Origin: Natrialba swarupiae
GTDB taxonomy: Archaea; Halobacteriota; Halobacteria; Halobacteriales; Natrialbaceae
Assembly: GCF_008245225.1 (NCBI RefSeq)
Contig: NZ_VTAW01000011.1
Coordinates: 62,001-126,000 of the forward strand
Reading direction: 5' to 3'
Length of the DNA stretch: 64,000 bases
This document shows positions 44,101 to 51,965 of this stretch, one piece after another. The notes under the pieces were generated by a model, which had not been told where the DNA came from, made no database searches, and saw nothing but the letters and a program-made list of their open reading frames with translations. Made by a program: the position numbers and the translations under genes. Each line of letters begins with the position of its first letter. Positions within the stretch are counted from its first letter, which is position 1.

Positions 44101-44349
44101 CGTGAGCGACGCGAAGCCGTCGAAGACGCCCTCGAGGCGACGGTTACCGGGACGGGTGGTGCCCTGCTTGGAAGTGCAGCTACGACCGCGACGGGCTTTG
44201 GCGTCCTCGCACTGGCACTCGCTCCGCCGCTCCAGCGGTTCGGGCTCGTGACCGGCGTGAGTATCGTCTTCGCGTTCGTCGCCTGTCTCACCGTCTTACC
44301 GTGTCTGCTGGTGCTTCGCGAACGATTCCTCGGGTGGCGGTCAGCCTGA
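41101..44349 (+). CDS. MMPL/RND-family exporter
   Basis: A 1082-residue membrane exporter with the RND plan: TM1 (~17-37), a large external domain with a long acidic coiled coil (~130-330), TM2-6 (~425-600), TM7 (~640), a second external domain (~665-890) and TM8-12 (~895-1078). Sterol-sensing-type motifs include LLIGLSVDYALHVIMRYREA and SLAIGLGVDYSIHLGERFV (GxDY repeats in TM4 and TM10). Substrate unknown; related archaeal proteins are thought to move lipids or hydrophobic compounds. The long coiled coil in loop 1 is notable. ATG at 41101. Confidence 0.9.
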   Translation: MGPDLADRYATAVVDRSAIVVAVVLVLTALIGAGAVVNETEDAGIGEFETDSEEQAALEYIDENYETDDRLVTQLVVREDGGDVLTRESLLEGLSLQAAAQENESVNETLADDGFVGVENVVATAAHTEDRIDEFEERGEELGERQAELESRTDALEAGLDDSREIQRAYERLNATTNESDPAYRETAAELEAEFETAVENATAAAELDEEEAAAYETLASEVRGLESAQFGIERATDEPEETAEYQEAQEGIDGIYAAATVGLLEDEFEALEDEREALEAERDEFEADDGPTLDEQIAALEGRSDEAVEELLADVLDPDSDAAGGQDPTVFVPQGYEPGETDAEARITFFFQESEASGDETTTGDAEAGDDDPSETADDGLSETAVEAQLEVQSLFDERFDDGFVFGQAITDAATSNAVGDSFAIITPVALVAVLAILAITYRDVVDVLVGLTGIGVVMAWLAGLLGWLQIPTSQLLIAVPFLLIGLSVDYALHVIMRYREARAGTLEIGGRESRFATAGDGRSPAGTEGVARGVRTGMVLGLGGVVLALAVATFSTGVGFLSNVVSPLPAIRDFAILAAGGIFATFVAFGVFVPALKVEVDRLLEHRFDRNRAKPAFGVTPGPINRALSSGVVFARRAPLAVVVVALLLAVGGAYGATGIDTEFNEADFLPQDAPDWAKSLPGPLAPDTYTIADDAEYLADNFQDPDSQAEILIRGDVTDPSTLAAIEDAREDVETGDDATIDARSDGTAAVEGPLTVLEAVAEENQTVADGLDERDTTDGGVPDDDLAGLYDLLYEADSEEAATVLERTDDGEYESARLIISVRGDESAQAVADDVGALADGIEAETGASDGDDTASGSDDTTVAGSDAPITAVATGGPVTTAVVQDALLETLVQALAVTLVVIGAFLTILYWVRHRALSLGLVTLAPVVIALAWLLGTMALLDVPFNSETAVITSLAIGLGVDYSIHLGERFVVERERRAVDGADSSERKPGDERSRERREAVEDALEATVTGTGGALLGSAATTATGFGVLALALAPPLQRFGLVTGVSIVFAFVACLTVLPCLLVLRERFLGWRSA

Positions 44350-44362
44350 CGGTGAGATCGTC

Positions 44363-44372
44363 CTATATAAAT
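44363..44372 (+). promoter_or_regulatory. TATA element of the repeat lipoprotein gene
   Basis: CTATATAAAT, 71-80 bases before the ATG at 44443; implies a leader of about 45 bases and separation from the upstream exporter gene. Confidence 0.5.
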
Positions 44373-44442
44373 CCTGGTGGTCGGATGGCCGGTCGACAGT
44401 CGCCCACCCGTATTAACGGTTCGTGGAGCCGTCGTGTCGCAT

Positions 44443-45276
44443 ATGACCGCAGAACAAACCAGACGAGCCCTCCTCGGCGGCATCGCGACGACCGGTCTCG
44501 CGGCGCTCGCCGGCTGTGCCAGTATGACGCCACTCGTTGGACAGCGCGTCGAGGACGAGGAGACGATCACCGTCGCAGACGCGGATCGCCTCGCCATCCA
44601 CGGCGACGTCGGAACGGTCTCGGTCGTCGGCACCGACCGCGACGACGTCCACCTCGAGGCGGAGAAACAGTCTAGCTCGATCACCACCGACCTCGAGGAT
44701 CTGACCCTCCGGACCGAACGCGCCGACGACCGACTCGAGATCCGTTCCGAGTGGGACGGAAGCGAAGGGTGGTTCCAGAGTCAGCCGTCGATGAACCTCG
44801 AGGCCGAGATTCCCCGCGCCGTCGTCCTCGAGACGATCGACACGAGCGTCGGTCGGGTCGACGTCCAGGACGTGGCGGGGGACCTGACGGTCGACACGAG
44901 CACGGGCCGCGTCGACGTAGAGAACGTCGACGGCTTCGTCGGTGTACAGACCAGTACCGGCCGCGTCGAGGTCCGCGACGTCGATGGAATCGACGGTATC
45001 TCGACGAGCACCGGTCGCGTCGAAACCGACGTGCCGGCGATCGACGGCGATACGACGGTCTCGACCAGCACCGGGCGGATCGAGGCCGCGATCGATCCGT
45101 CCGTCGACGCCGAACTACGGGTCAACACGAGTACGGGACGGATCGACGTCGACGAGCTCGCGTTGACCGACGCGGTCGAGGGAGACGACTACGTCACTGG
45201 AACGCTCGGCGACGGCGGTCCGCTGCTTCGGTTCGAGACGAGCACCGGACGGATCACCCTCACGGCGCTCGAATGA
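44443..45276 (+). CDS. Lipoprotein with TSTGRV beta-repeats (DUF4097-like)
   Basis: 277 residues. The N-terminus MTAEQTRRALLGGIATTGLA leads to a lipobox LAGC, with lipidated Cys near residue 25. The mature part is built from a repeated strand motif, seven copies of TS(T/V)GR(V/I) spaced 15-25 residues apart from residue ~133 (TSVGRVDVQDV, TSTGRVDVENV, TSTGRVEVRDV and on to TSTGRITLTAL). This predicts a short right-handed beta-helix as in DUF4097 (putative adhesin). It is probably a surface-exposed scaffold; no partner is known. Confidence 0.8.
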   Translation: MTAEQTRRALLGGIATTGLAALAGCASMTPLVGQRVEDEETITVADADRLAIHGDVGTVSVVGTDRDDVHLEAEKQSSSITTDLEDLTLRTERADDRLEIRSEWDGSEGWFQSQPSMNLEAEIPRAVVLETIDTSVGRVDVQDVAGDLTVDTSTGRVDVENVDGFVGVQTSTGRVEVRDVDGIDGISTSTGRVETDVPAIDGDTTVSTSTGRIEAAIDPSVDAELRVNTSTGRIDVDELALTDAVEGDDYVTGTLGDGGPLLRFETSTGRITLTALE

Positions 45277-45419
45277 GGGCGACGCCATGGCGACGTCTCG
45301 GTTCGCGTGACTCGGAGACCAGTCGAACGAATCGTTCGAACGAGCGGGACACGGGGACGGACTCCCCGCGGCGCTCGAGGCGAACGTTTATCGGCCCACG
45401 CCGGGCAGTCACCATCGAG

Positions 45420-46196
45420 ATGTCGGAGACTGCGGCCACGGGAACGGACGGACCCCTCGAGCGAGTCGGTTCCGGTCTCAGGCGGTTCGTCGCGGTTCCG
45501 CTCGAACGACAGACGTACCTGAACCTCGCGTACCTGTTGCTCGCGTTTCCGCTCGGGCTTGCGTACGTCGTGTTCGTCACGGTCGGCGTCTCGGTCGGCC
45601 TCGGACTCTCGATCCTCCTCGTGGGGATACCGATTCTCGTCGCGACGCTCGCGTTCACGCTCGCCGTCGCTGGCTTCGAACGCTGGCTGACCGTGACGAT
45701 GCTCGACCTGGAGATCGAGCCTCGAAGCCGGGAAGCCAACGAGCGTACTCGCGACCGACTCGTCTCGCTGTGTACCAACCCGAAGAACTGGTCGGCGCTG
45801 CTCTACGTCCCCGCGAAGTTCGTCCTCGGGACCGTCTCGTTTTCGGTCGCGCTCACCGGATTCTCGACCGGCGCGAGCATGCTGATGCTTCCGCTTTACT
45901 ACGACCGACCGGGGCTGTACGTCGGCGTCGTCTCCGATCGCGCCCCAGAGATCAGCCAGACGCTGTATCTCGGCTGGAACTACCTGCTCGTCGGCGTCGA
46001 GGCGGTGTTTACGGTCGGCTACTGGGAGATTTCGACGCTGCCGGAGGCACTCCTCGCCGCGGCGCTCGGAGTCGTCGTCGTATTGGGCACGTTCTACGTG
46101 CTCGACGCGCTCACCCGCGTCTGGGGGTGGTTCGCCCGTCTCACTCTCGAGGGTGCGTTCGACCCGCTCGCCGCACTCACACGACGTGGCACCTGA
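45420..46196 (+). CDS. Sensor-domain membrane protein (PF13796 type) without kinase
   Basis: 258 residues with four membrane segments in two hairpins (~40-68, 70-95; ~140-165, 205-235), separated by loops, matching the putative sensor domain found in front of some actinobacterial and archaeal histidine kinases. Typical segments are LLAFPLGLAYVVFVTVGV and NPKNWSALLYVPAKFVLG. Here no kinase or HTH is attached, so the output is unknown. The ATG at 45420 is chosen by the family N-terminus; the upstream 140 bases hold no gene. Confidence 0.75.
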   Translation: MSETAATGTDGPLERVGSGLRRFVAVPLERQTYLNLAYLLLAFPLGLAYVVFVTVGVSVGLGLSILLVGIPILVATLAFTLAVAGFERWLTVTMLDLEIEPRSREANERTRDRLVSLCTNPKNWSALLYVPAKFVLGTVSFSVALTGFSTGASMLMLPLYYDRPGLYVGVVSDRAPEISQTLYLGWNYLLVGVEAVFTVGYWEISTLPEALLAAALGVVVVLGTFYVLDALTRVWGWFARLTLEGAFDPLAALTRRGT

Positions 46197-46235
46197 TACT
46201 GTTGGACAGAACGACGTGAAGTCGATCGCCCGTAG

Positions 46236-47147
46236 CTACTCCCCGAGTCCGCTGTCCGAGTGGGCTCGTACCCAGAGTTCGCCGATCCGCGAGAGCCGCG
46301 TTCGGTACGACTTCCCGTGTTCTTCGCGTTCGATGTACCCCTTGCCGCCCGGCCCCAGCCGATCGACGTTGTAGATGACCTTCGAGCGGAAGCTGTCGGT
46401 GTACTCCTCGTTGAGTTCGCGCGCGAGCGACTCCGCCAGTTCCGAGACCGAGGCGAACTCGCCGTCCTCGCCGAGTTTGTAGAGGATGAGCTCCTCGAAC
46501 GGTTTGACGTTCGAGAAGGAAGCGACCGGTAACTCGACGATGTGGCGGCCGTCGATCTCCTTCGCTCCGATCGTCGTCCCGCGCTCGTCGAACTCCGAGA
46601 GCAAGTCTCGAGCGCTCTCCAGACGGTTCGCGATCCGATCCGCCGTGATCGCTGCTGTGTCATCCTCGTGGTCGAGGTCCTCGAGGAGCGCGATCTGATC
46701 GCGAAGCTCCTCGGCGAGTTCGGTCTCTAAGTACTTCTCCGGGGCGGTGTAGTAGGTGTGTATGTGTTCGCGGTCTTCCTCGCGTTCGACCATCAGCGAG
46801 TGGGCGGCGTTCGCGAAGGCGAAACTCACCGTTCGGGGCATCGCCGCCACGTTGACCCACACCTCGTTCTCGCGATCGAGTTCGGCCGTGATGAGTTCGT
46901 AGGCCTGTTCGAACGCCTCGTCGTAGTCGTAGACGTCCTCCAGGACGAATCGATCGGTCTCCGCGCCAAGCAGGTTTCGAAAGTCCGTCTCGAGTTTTTT
47001 CGAGAGGTGTCTGGAGTACTCGACGTTGGCCTCGCTCCCGACCGCCCCTTCCAAGAGAATGACGCTGTCGACGTCGATCTGATCGCGGACGAGCGGGGCG
47101 ATCAGCCGGTCGTAGTCGAAGCCGACCGGGACGATGTGGGTTTGCAT
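46236..47147 (-). CDS. HFX_2341-family (DUF6293) regulator, CARF-like plus winged helix
   Basis: 303 residues. The N-terminal half (MQTHIVPVGFDYDRLIAPLV, ILLEGAVGSE, VWVNVAAMPRTVSFAFANA) has the Rossmann-like layout of CARF domains that bind nucleotide signals. The C-terminal ~80 residues (LILYKLGEDGEFASVSELAE, then KVIYNVDRLGPGGKGYI) form a winged helix. It matches the haloarchaeal HFX_2341/DUF6293 family. No CRISPR or defence effector lies nearby, so any cyclic-oligonucleotide sensing would act elsewhere. A TATA element 25-33 bases upstream sets the start at 47147. Confidence 0.8.
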   Translation of the reverse strand: MQTHIVPVGFDYDRLIAPLVRDQIDVDSVILLEGAVGSEANVEYSRHLSKKLETDFRNLLGAETDRFVLEDVYDYDEAFEQAYELITAELDRENEVWVNVAAMPRTVSFAFANAAHSLMVEREEDREHIHTYYTAPEKYLETELAEELRDQIALLEDLDHEDDTAAITADRIANRLESARDLLSEFDERGTTIGAKEIDGRHIVELPVASFSNVKPFEELILYKLGEDGEFASVSELAESLARELNEEYTDSFRSKVIYNVDRLGPGGKGYIEREEHGKSYRTRLSRIGELWVRAHSDSGLGE

Positions 47148-47169
47148 ACGTGCTAGTTCGTCGGCGGGG

Positions 47170-47180
47170 TAATATATTCC
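47170..47180 (-). promoter_or_regulatory. TATA element of the HFX_2341-family gene
   Basis: On the minus strand GGAATATATTA, 23-33 bases before the ATG at 47147, i.e. a leaderless transcript; this excludes the longer in-frame start at 47270. Confidence 0.55.
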
Positions 47181-47324
47181 CTCGAGTCGTCTCTCCGCCA
47201 GCTCGTCGACCGCGGTTCCGTCGTCGGCTCCTGCCCAGGTACCGGTGTGGACCGGGCGAATCGACGGCATATATCAGTTGTGGCGAACCTTCATGATCGT
47301 GTCGCCGGGTAGTCTCGACCAAGA

Positions 47325-48008
47325 ATGCCAGACGACGAAGACGACCAGTGGAGTACGGTAGGAAACGACGACCTCGAGGACGTATCGGCGGCGGAAGGCG
47401 GTAGCGAACCGTCTGGATTCGACCACACGGACTCGAGCGACAGCACCGATTCGAGAGCTGATGTCGACTCGGGCGACGACTTCGATTCGGACGACGACGC
47501 GAACTCGAGCGAAAACGCGGACGTGGGGTGGCCGCCCCAGTCCGACGAGAACGACCGCGACGAATCCGAACCCGCCGGCACAGACTCCGCGAGAGGCGTG
47601 GAATCCGAACCTCGAGCGAACGCCGCAGTTGGGGCAGACGACGAGTCGCGGCCCCGGCCGGACGAACAGTACTGTCCGAGTTGTGGAGAGATTATCAAGA
47701 AGGAAGCACGGATCTGCCCTCATTGCGGCGTCGACCACGGCGGGTCGGCGAGCAGTCAGGAGAAGGATCCGACGATCGCCGCACTACTTTCGGGTATCGG
47801 GCTAATCTTCCCGATCGCTGCCGGCGCAGGGCAGATGTACAACGGGCAGATGGGCAAGGGGATCGCCTTCTGTCTGGTTCAGTTTTTCAACGCGATGCTC
47901 ATCATCCTGCTCATCGGTCTGATCACGTTCCCGCTGGTGGGAATCTACACGATCTACGACGCCCACCAGACCGCGAAGAAGGTCAATCAGGGCGAGATCA
48001 CGGTCTGA
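47325..48008 (+). CDS. Zinc-ribbon membrane protein (TM2-like)
   Basis: 227 residues in three parts. The first ~110 residues are a disordered Asp/Ser/Glu spacer. Then a zinc ribbon (YCPSCGEIIKKEARICPHCG, ~115-135) precedes two membrane helices (~152-172, 180-208) around GQMYNGQMGKGIAFCLVQFF, which resembles the TM2 family. Function unknown. Its TGA stop is inside the end CTGAGACGG of a dispersed intergenic element. Confidence 0.75.
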   Translation: MPDDEDDQWSTVGNDDLEDVSAAEGGSEPSGFDHTDSSDSTDSRADVDSGDDFDSDDDANSSENADVGWPPQSDENDRDESEPAGTDSARGVESEPRANAAVGADDESRPRPDEQYCPSCGEIIKKEARICPHCGVDHGGSASSQEKDPTIAALLSGIGLIFPIAAGAGQMYNGQMGKGIAFCLVQFFNAMLIILLIGLITFPLVGIYTIYDAHQTAKKVNQGEITV

Positions 48009-48095
48009 GACGGACCAGTGTACTGTCAGTCGGTGCCGGTACACCTGCGGCCGTGGGCAGGTCTGCCGGGAGACCGGGACAGCAATCCGTTTCAG
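48005..48095. repeat. Dispersed intergenic element, copy 4
   Basis: Starts CTGAGACGG (holding the preceding gene's TGA) and ends CCGTTTCAG, an imperfect 9-bp inverted terminal repeat; the interior reads TACTGTCAGTCGGTGCCGG ... GAGACCGGGACAGCAAT. Confidence 0.6.
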
Positions 48096-48190
48096 AGGGA
48101 GTATCGTAGCTACTGGAGGTCTCGAAACCGGGCCTTCGGCGCTGTTCTCTGTTCTTCAGCGGGAAACTATGAACTCCTACGATACTCCCT
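48096..48190. repeat. Inverted-repeat element, type 2, copy 1
   Basis: AGGGAGTATCGTAG (48096-48109) and its exact inverse CTACGATACTCCCT (48177-48190) enclose 67 bases. The same ends with one base changed are found at 52552-52651. It directly abuts copy 4 of the other family. Confidence 0.55.
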
Positions 48191-48295
48191 ATCAGACGTC
48201 GACTTGCGAACACACCGTGGAACGTCCAACGGATGAGTTCAGCCTCTCTTTCACACGTAGCAACGTTTTTGCCTTTTGTATATCAAATATGGGTG

Positions 48296-48817
48296 ATGGA
48301 TCGGCGTTCGTTCCTCGGCGGTATGAGTTGTTCTGCCGGTATCGTACTCTCAGGGTGTATGTATTTTGACAACAGTGGTGACTGGGAGACTGTGAGGAAC
48401 TGCACCGAAGAGACCGCAATTCGCGTCGAGTCGGTCGGCACTGCGCTGGAAGACTGGCTTGAGTCCCCCGAGACGTTTGATTCATCTCGATTCGATCGAG
48501 CGGCCGACGAAACGTTGGAGACACTCGAAAACTGTGAGTCTGATGTTCGCCACCACTACGACGACATCGAGGACGAAACCATCGTCCCAGAGGACGAACT
48601 GGACCAGTATAACGGGAAAGAAGTCGTTGCTATACTCGAAGAACTCTTCGCGACTGCACGAGAGGGACGAACAGCAGCCACGGCTGTTGTCGAAGCAAGT
48701 GGAGAGCCGGAAGAACTCGACGCCGAGGAGGAAGAGACCGTCGAATCGGTAACCGAAGAATACGACGACGTTCTCGAGGAGGTCGAGCCGTTGATACCCG
48801 ATAATACGGACTCATAA
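48296..48817 (+). CDS. Lipoprotein, unknown
   Basis: 173 residues. MDRRSFLGGMSCSAGIVLSG is a Tat-type signal followed by the lipobox LSGC with lipidated Cys near residue 21. The mature part is highly acidic and helical, with two cysteines near CTEE and NCESD. No domain is recognised. Third-position GC is visibly lower than in neighbouring genes, which may indicate recent transfer. The ATG at 48296 is used (MDRRSF); an ATG seven bases upstream is out of frame. Confidence 0.65.
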   Translation: MDRRSFLGGMSCSAGIVLSGCMYFDNSGDWETVRNCTEETAIRVESVGTALEDWLESPETFDSSRFDRAADETLETLENCESDVRHHYDDIEDETIVPEDELDQYNGKEVVAILEELFATAREGRTAATAVVEASGEPEELDAEEEETVESVTEEYDDVLEEVEPLIPDNTDS

Positions 48818-48823
48818 CGAGGG

Positions 48824-48880
48824 CGAACGACCGACTGCTGACGACTGACGGCAGTCTGTCTCGAGTCGACTGGTCGTTCG
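48824..48880. terminator. Nested hairpin between convergent genes
   Basis: Outer stem CGAACGACC (48824-48832) with GGTCGTTCG (48872-48880), inner stem GACTGC (48833-48838) with GCAGTC (48851-48856). It sits between the lipoprotein stop (48817) and the dehydrogenase stop (48908) and could stop transcription from both sides. Confidence 0.5.
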
Positions 48881-48907
48881 ATCGGAAAGCGAGCGGTGGG
48901 TCAGCGA

Positions 48908-50386
48908 TCAGCTATCCGGCCAGCGCTCGATGTAGATCGTTTTGTCCGTATAGAAGTGGATCATGTCCTCGCCTTGTGCGTGGAGGTCCCCGAAGAACGA
49001 GTCCTTTCGACCGCCGAAGTGGAAAAACGCCATCGGTGCTGCAGTACCCGCGTTGACGCCGAGGTTTCCGACGTCCGCCTCGTGGCGCACTTTCCGGGCG
49101 TCTGCACCGTCTCCGGTGAACAGACTCGCGGCGTTTCCGAACTCGCTTCGGTTCATGACGTCGATCGCCTCGTCGACGTCATCGACCGCCATCAGTCCGA
49201 GCACGGGGCCGAAAATCTCCTCGCGCACGATCGTCATTTCGGGCTCGACGTCGCCGAAGACGGTCGGTGCGAGGAAGTTCCCGTCCTCGTAGCCGTCGAC
49301 CTCCACGTCGCGGCCGTCGAGGAGCAACTCCGCACCCTCCTCGACGCCGCTCGCGATCAGATCGCGGACGCGGGATTCGTGTTCCGGCGTGATCAGCGCG
49401 CCGATATCGGTGGCGTCGTCGAGACCGTAGCCGACGGTCTGGGCCGCCGCCTCCTCGAGGACGAGGTCGGTGAACTCGTCGTAGACGCCCTCCTCGACGA
49501 CGATGACGTCGTTGGCGAGACACCGCTCGCCCCCACAGGCACAGGCCGACGACACCGTCTTCGCCGCGGCGAACTCGAGATTCGCGCTCTCGGTGACGAT
49601 GATGTGATTTTTCGCCCCGCCCTGGGCCTGGACGCGCTTTCCGTTCGCCGCGGCGCGTTCGTACACCGTCTCCGCGACGGGCGTCGAGCCGACGAACGAT
49701 GCCCCCTGGATCCCCTCGTGGTCGAGGAGTCCGTTCACGGTGTCGACGCCGCCGTTGACGAGCTGGACGACGCCGTCGGGGAATCCCGCCTCGTCGATCA
49801 GCTCGAACAGTCGCTGTGCGACGACCGGATCCTGTTCGCTCGGCTTGAGGATGAACGCGTTCCCGGTCGCGACCGCGTAGGGGAGAAACCAGAGCGGAAT
49901 CATGCCCGGGAAGTTAAACGGCGTGATCGCCGTAAAGACGCCCAGCGGCTTGCGAATCGCCGTCTCGTCGATATCGGGTGCCGCGTTCGGGAGGTGGCCA
50001 GCTTGCATCATCGAGGGAATGCCACAGGCGACCTCGACGTTCTCGATACCGCGTCGGAGCTCGCCGTTCGCCTCGGCGAGTGTCTTCCCGTGTTCCCGGA
50101 CGAGAACCTCCGCGAGCTCCTCCTGGTGGTCCTCGAGGAGCTGTTTGAGTTCGAACAGCGGCTGGATGCGTTCCTCGACCGGCGTCTCACTCCACTCCTC
50201 GAACGCGGCCTGTCCCGCGCTCACGGCGGCGTCGACGTCGTCTGTCGAGCTGAATCCGACGTACGAGATCGTCTCTCCAGTCGCCGGATCGACGATGTCC
50301 TGTCCATCGGTTCCCGACGGAGCGTGCCAGTCGCCGTCGATGTAGTTCTGTACGTCGTCCCACGGAGGCGCTGTCTCGAGTGTCAT
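48908..50386 (-). CDS. mmsA: CoA-acylating (methyl)malonate-semialdehyde dehydrogenase
   Basis: 492 residues, aldehyde-dehydrogenase superfamily, MmsA type. It oxidises malonate or methylmalonate semialdehyde with NAD and CoA to acetyl- or propionyl-CoA plus CO2. Diagnostic segments are ITPFNFPGMIPLWFLPYAVA, GSTPVAETVYERAAANGKRV, the catalytic Cys in CGGERCLAND (~residue 280) and the end GRKDSFFGDLHAQGEDMIHF. It is divergent from an aminotransferase gene, with a 171-base shared AT-rich promoter region. The pair fits breakdown of beta-alanine or a similar omega-amino acid. The start at 50386 gives MTLETAPPWDDVQNYIDGDW. Confidence 0.92.
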   Translation of the reverse strand: MTLETAPPWDDVQNYIDGDWHAPSGTDGQDIVDPATGETISYVGFSSTDDVDAAVSAGQAAFEEWSETPVEERIQPLFELKQLLEDHQEELAEVLVREHGKTLAEANGELRRGIENVEVACGIPSMMQAGHLPNAAPDIDETAIRKPLGVFTAITPFNFPGMIPLWFLPYAVATGNAFILKPSEQDPVVAQRLFELIDEAGFPDGVVQLVNGGVDTVNGLLDHEGIQGASFVGSTPVAETVYERAAANGKRVQAQGGAKNHIIVTESANLEFAAAKTVSSACACGGERCLANDVIVVEEGVYDEFTDLVLEEAAAQTVGYGLDDATDIGALITPEHESRVRDLIASGVEEGAELLLDGRDVEVDGYEDGNFLAPTVFGDVEPEMTIVREEIFGPVLGLMAVDDVDEAIDVMNRSEFGNAASLFTGDGADARKVRHEADVGNLGVNAGTAAPMAFFHFGGRKDSFFGDLHAQGEDMIHFYTDKTIYIERWPDS

Positions 50387-50410
50387 CGAACAGTCGAACG
50401 TTACTCCCGT

Positions 50411-50430
50411 TGGCAATAAAACCTTTCAAT
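50411..50430 (-). promoter_or_regulatory. mmsA promoter, AAGGTT-type
   Basis: Minus strand ATTGAAAGGTTTTATTGCCA, with the TATA part 30-35 bases before the ATG at 50386. Its AAAGGTT core recurs at the promoters of neighbouring genes in this cluster. Confidence 0.5.
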
Positions 50431-50516
50431 ACTTTCCTCTCAATCATGCATATACAGAATATCGTCCCAAAGACACCCAAAGTAGAGATATTTTGTACTA
50501 CTATACTTAGACAGGG

Positions 50517-50532
50517 CCAAAGATTAATCAAT
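50517..50532 (+). promoter_or_regulatory. Aminotransferase promoter, AAGATT variant
   Basis: CCAAAGATTAATCAAT, with the TATA part about 34 bases before the ATG at 50558. It differs from the sequence at 56472-56487 at only two positions. Confidence 0.5.
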
Positions 50533-50557
50533 GAGGGGCGAGAGGTGTTACGCAAGG

Positions 50558-51898
50558 ATGTCAGAACGGGAATCCGCGGAGGGTGACGGATTGAACGATA
50601 TCGAACGAACCGACAAAGAGCACGTATTCGGGACCTGGTCGTACCAGAAGGAGGTCAGTCCCACGCAGGTCGTCGACGCTGACGGCGTCCGGTTTACCAC
50701 CGCGGACGGCGACGAGTACATCGACTTCTCGAGCCAGCTCATGTGCTCGAACCTCGGCCACAGCGCCGATCGGATCGCCGACGCGGTCGACGAGCAGATG
50801 CGAGACGCCGCGTACGTCTCACCGGGGTACACCACGGAAAACCGCGCGAAGCTGGGCGAGAAACTCGCCGAGATTACGCCCGGAGAGCTCTCGAAGACGT
50901 TCCTCTCGACCAGCGGGACGGAAGCGGTCGAAGCAGCGATCAAGATCGCACGATTCTACACGGGCAAACAGAAGATCATCTCCCGCTACCGCTCCTATCA
51001 CGGCGCGACCTACGGCTCGATCAGCGTGACCGGCGACCCCCGTCGTCTCGAGTCCGAGCCGGGGATTCCGGGGACGATCAAGGCACCGGATCCGTACGCC
51101 TACGGCTCGACGCTCGATCCGATGGAGAGCGTCGAGTACATCGACGAGATGCTCGAACTCGAGGGGGATACGGTCGCGGCGATCCTGGTCGAACCGATCG
51201 TCGGCTCGAACGGGATCCTCGTCCCGCCCGAAGAGTACCTCCCGCGGCTGAAGGAGGTCGCACACGACCACGGCGCGTTGCTCATCTGTGACGAGGTGAT
51301 GGCGGGATTCGGCCGAACCGGCGAGTGGTTCGGCTGTGACGTCTTCGACGTCGAACCCGACATCATGACGATGGCGAAGGGACTGACCGGGGCGTACCAG
51401 CCGCTTGGCGCGACGATCGTCACTCCGGAGATCGCCGACCACTTCGAGGAGAACATGCTCTGTCACGGCCACACGTACGCCGGTCACCCGGCCGCCGTCG
51501 CGGCGGGACGTGCGGCGATCGACATCTACCAGGAAGAGAACCTCATCGAACGGGCAAGCGAGGTCGGCGAGTACCTGGGCGACCGGATCGACGAACTCGC
51601 GGACCGTCACCCGAGCGTCGGCGACACTCGCGGCGTCGGGCTGTTCAGAGGGATCGAGCTCACCAAACACCCCGAAAAACGCGTCCCCTTCGGCGAGCGA
51701 GCGGACAAGATCAGCCCCGGCTCCACGGTCGTCGACGAGGTGTCGGCCACGGCCGCAGACCACGGCACCTACGTCGCGAACATGATCAACACGCTGATCA
51801 TCGCACCGCCGCTTACGATCACCGAAGACGAGATCGACGAGGCGATCGCGGCGATCGACGCCGGCCTCGAGGTCTCCGACGACGCGATGGAGCACTGA
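50558..51898 (+). CDS. Class III aminotransferase (omega-amino acid/beta-alanine type)
   Basis: 446 residues, PLP-dependent, fold type I. Landmarks are TFLSTSGTEAVEAAIKIARF, SRYRSYHGATYGSISVTGD, LLICDEVMAGFGRTGEWFG and the PLP lysine in MTMAKGLTGAYQPLG (~residue 272). Class III enzymes with this pattern act on beta-alanine, GABA, taurine or similar. The divergent mmsA gene favours beta-alanine or 3-aminoisobutyrate, giving (methyl)malonate semialdehyde. I chose the ATG at 50558 (MSERESAEGD); an ATG nine codons upstream is less likely given the promoter position. The regulator gene follows 67 bases downstream. Confidence 0.9.
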   Translation: MSERESAEGDGLNDIERTDKEHVFGTWSYQKEVSPTQVVDADGVRFTTADGDEYIDFSSQLMCSNLGHSADRIADAVDEQMRDAAYVSPGYTTENRAKLGEKLAEITPGELSKTFLSTSGTEAVEAAIKIARFYTGKQKIISRYRSYHGATYGSISVTGDPRRLESEPGIPGTIKAPDPYAYGSTLDPMESVEYIDEMLELEGDTVAAILVEPIVGSNGILVPPEEYLPRLKEVAHDHGALLICDEVMAGFGRTGEWFGCDVFDVEPDIMTMAKGLTGAYQPLGATIVTPEIADHFEENMLCHGHTYAGHPAAVAAGRAAIDIYQEENLIERASEVGEYLGDRIDELADRHPSVGDTRGVGLFRGIELTKHPEKRVPFGERADKISPGSTVVDEVSATAADHGTYVANMINTLIIAPPLTITEDEIDEAIAAIDAGLEVSDDAMEH

Positions 51899-51928
51899 TC
51901 GGGGTCGAGCCCCCATCCGCGTTCGTGA

Positions 51929-51945
51929 AACAAGGTTCATTGATC
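51929..51945 (+). promoter_or_regulatory. Lrp/AsnC gene promoter, AAGGTT-type
   Basis: AACAAGGTTCATTGATC, about 21-37 bases before the ATG at 51966; related to the promoter sequences of mmsA, the aminotransferase and the ureohydrolase. Confidence 0.45.
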
Positions 51946-51965
51946 TAGACGGTAATCGAGATATC

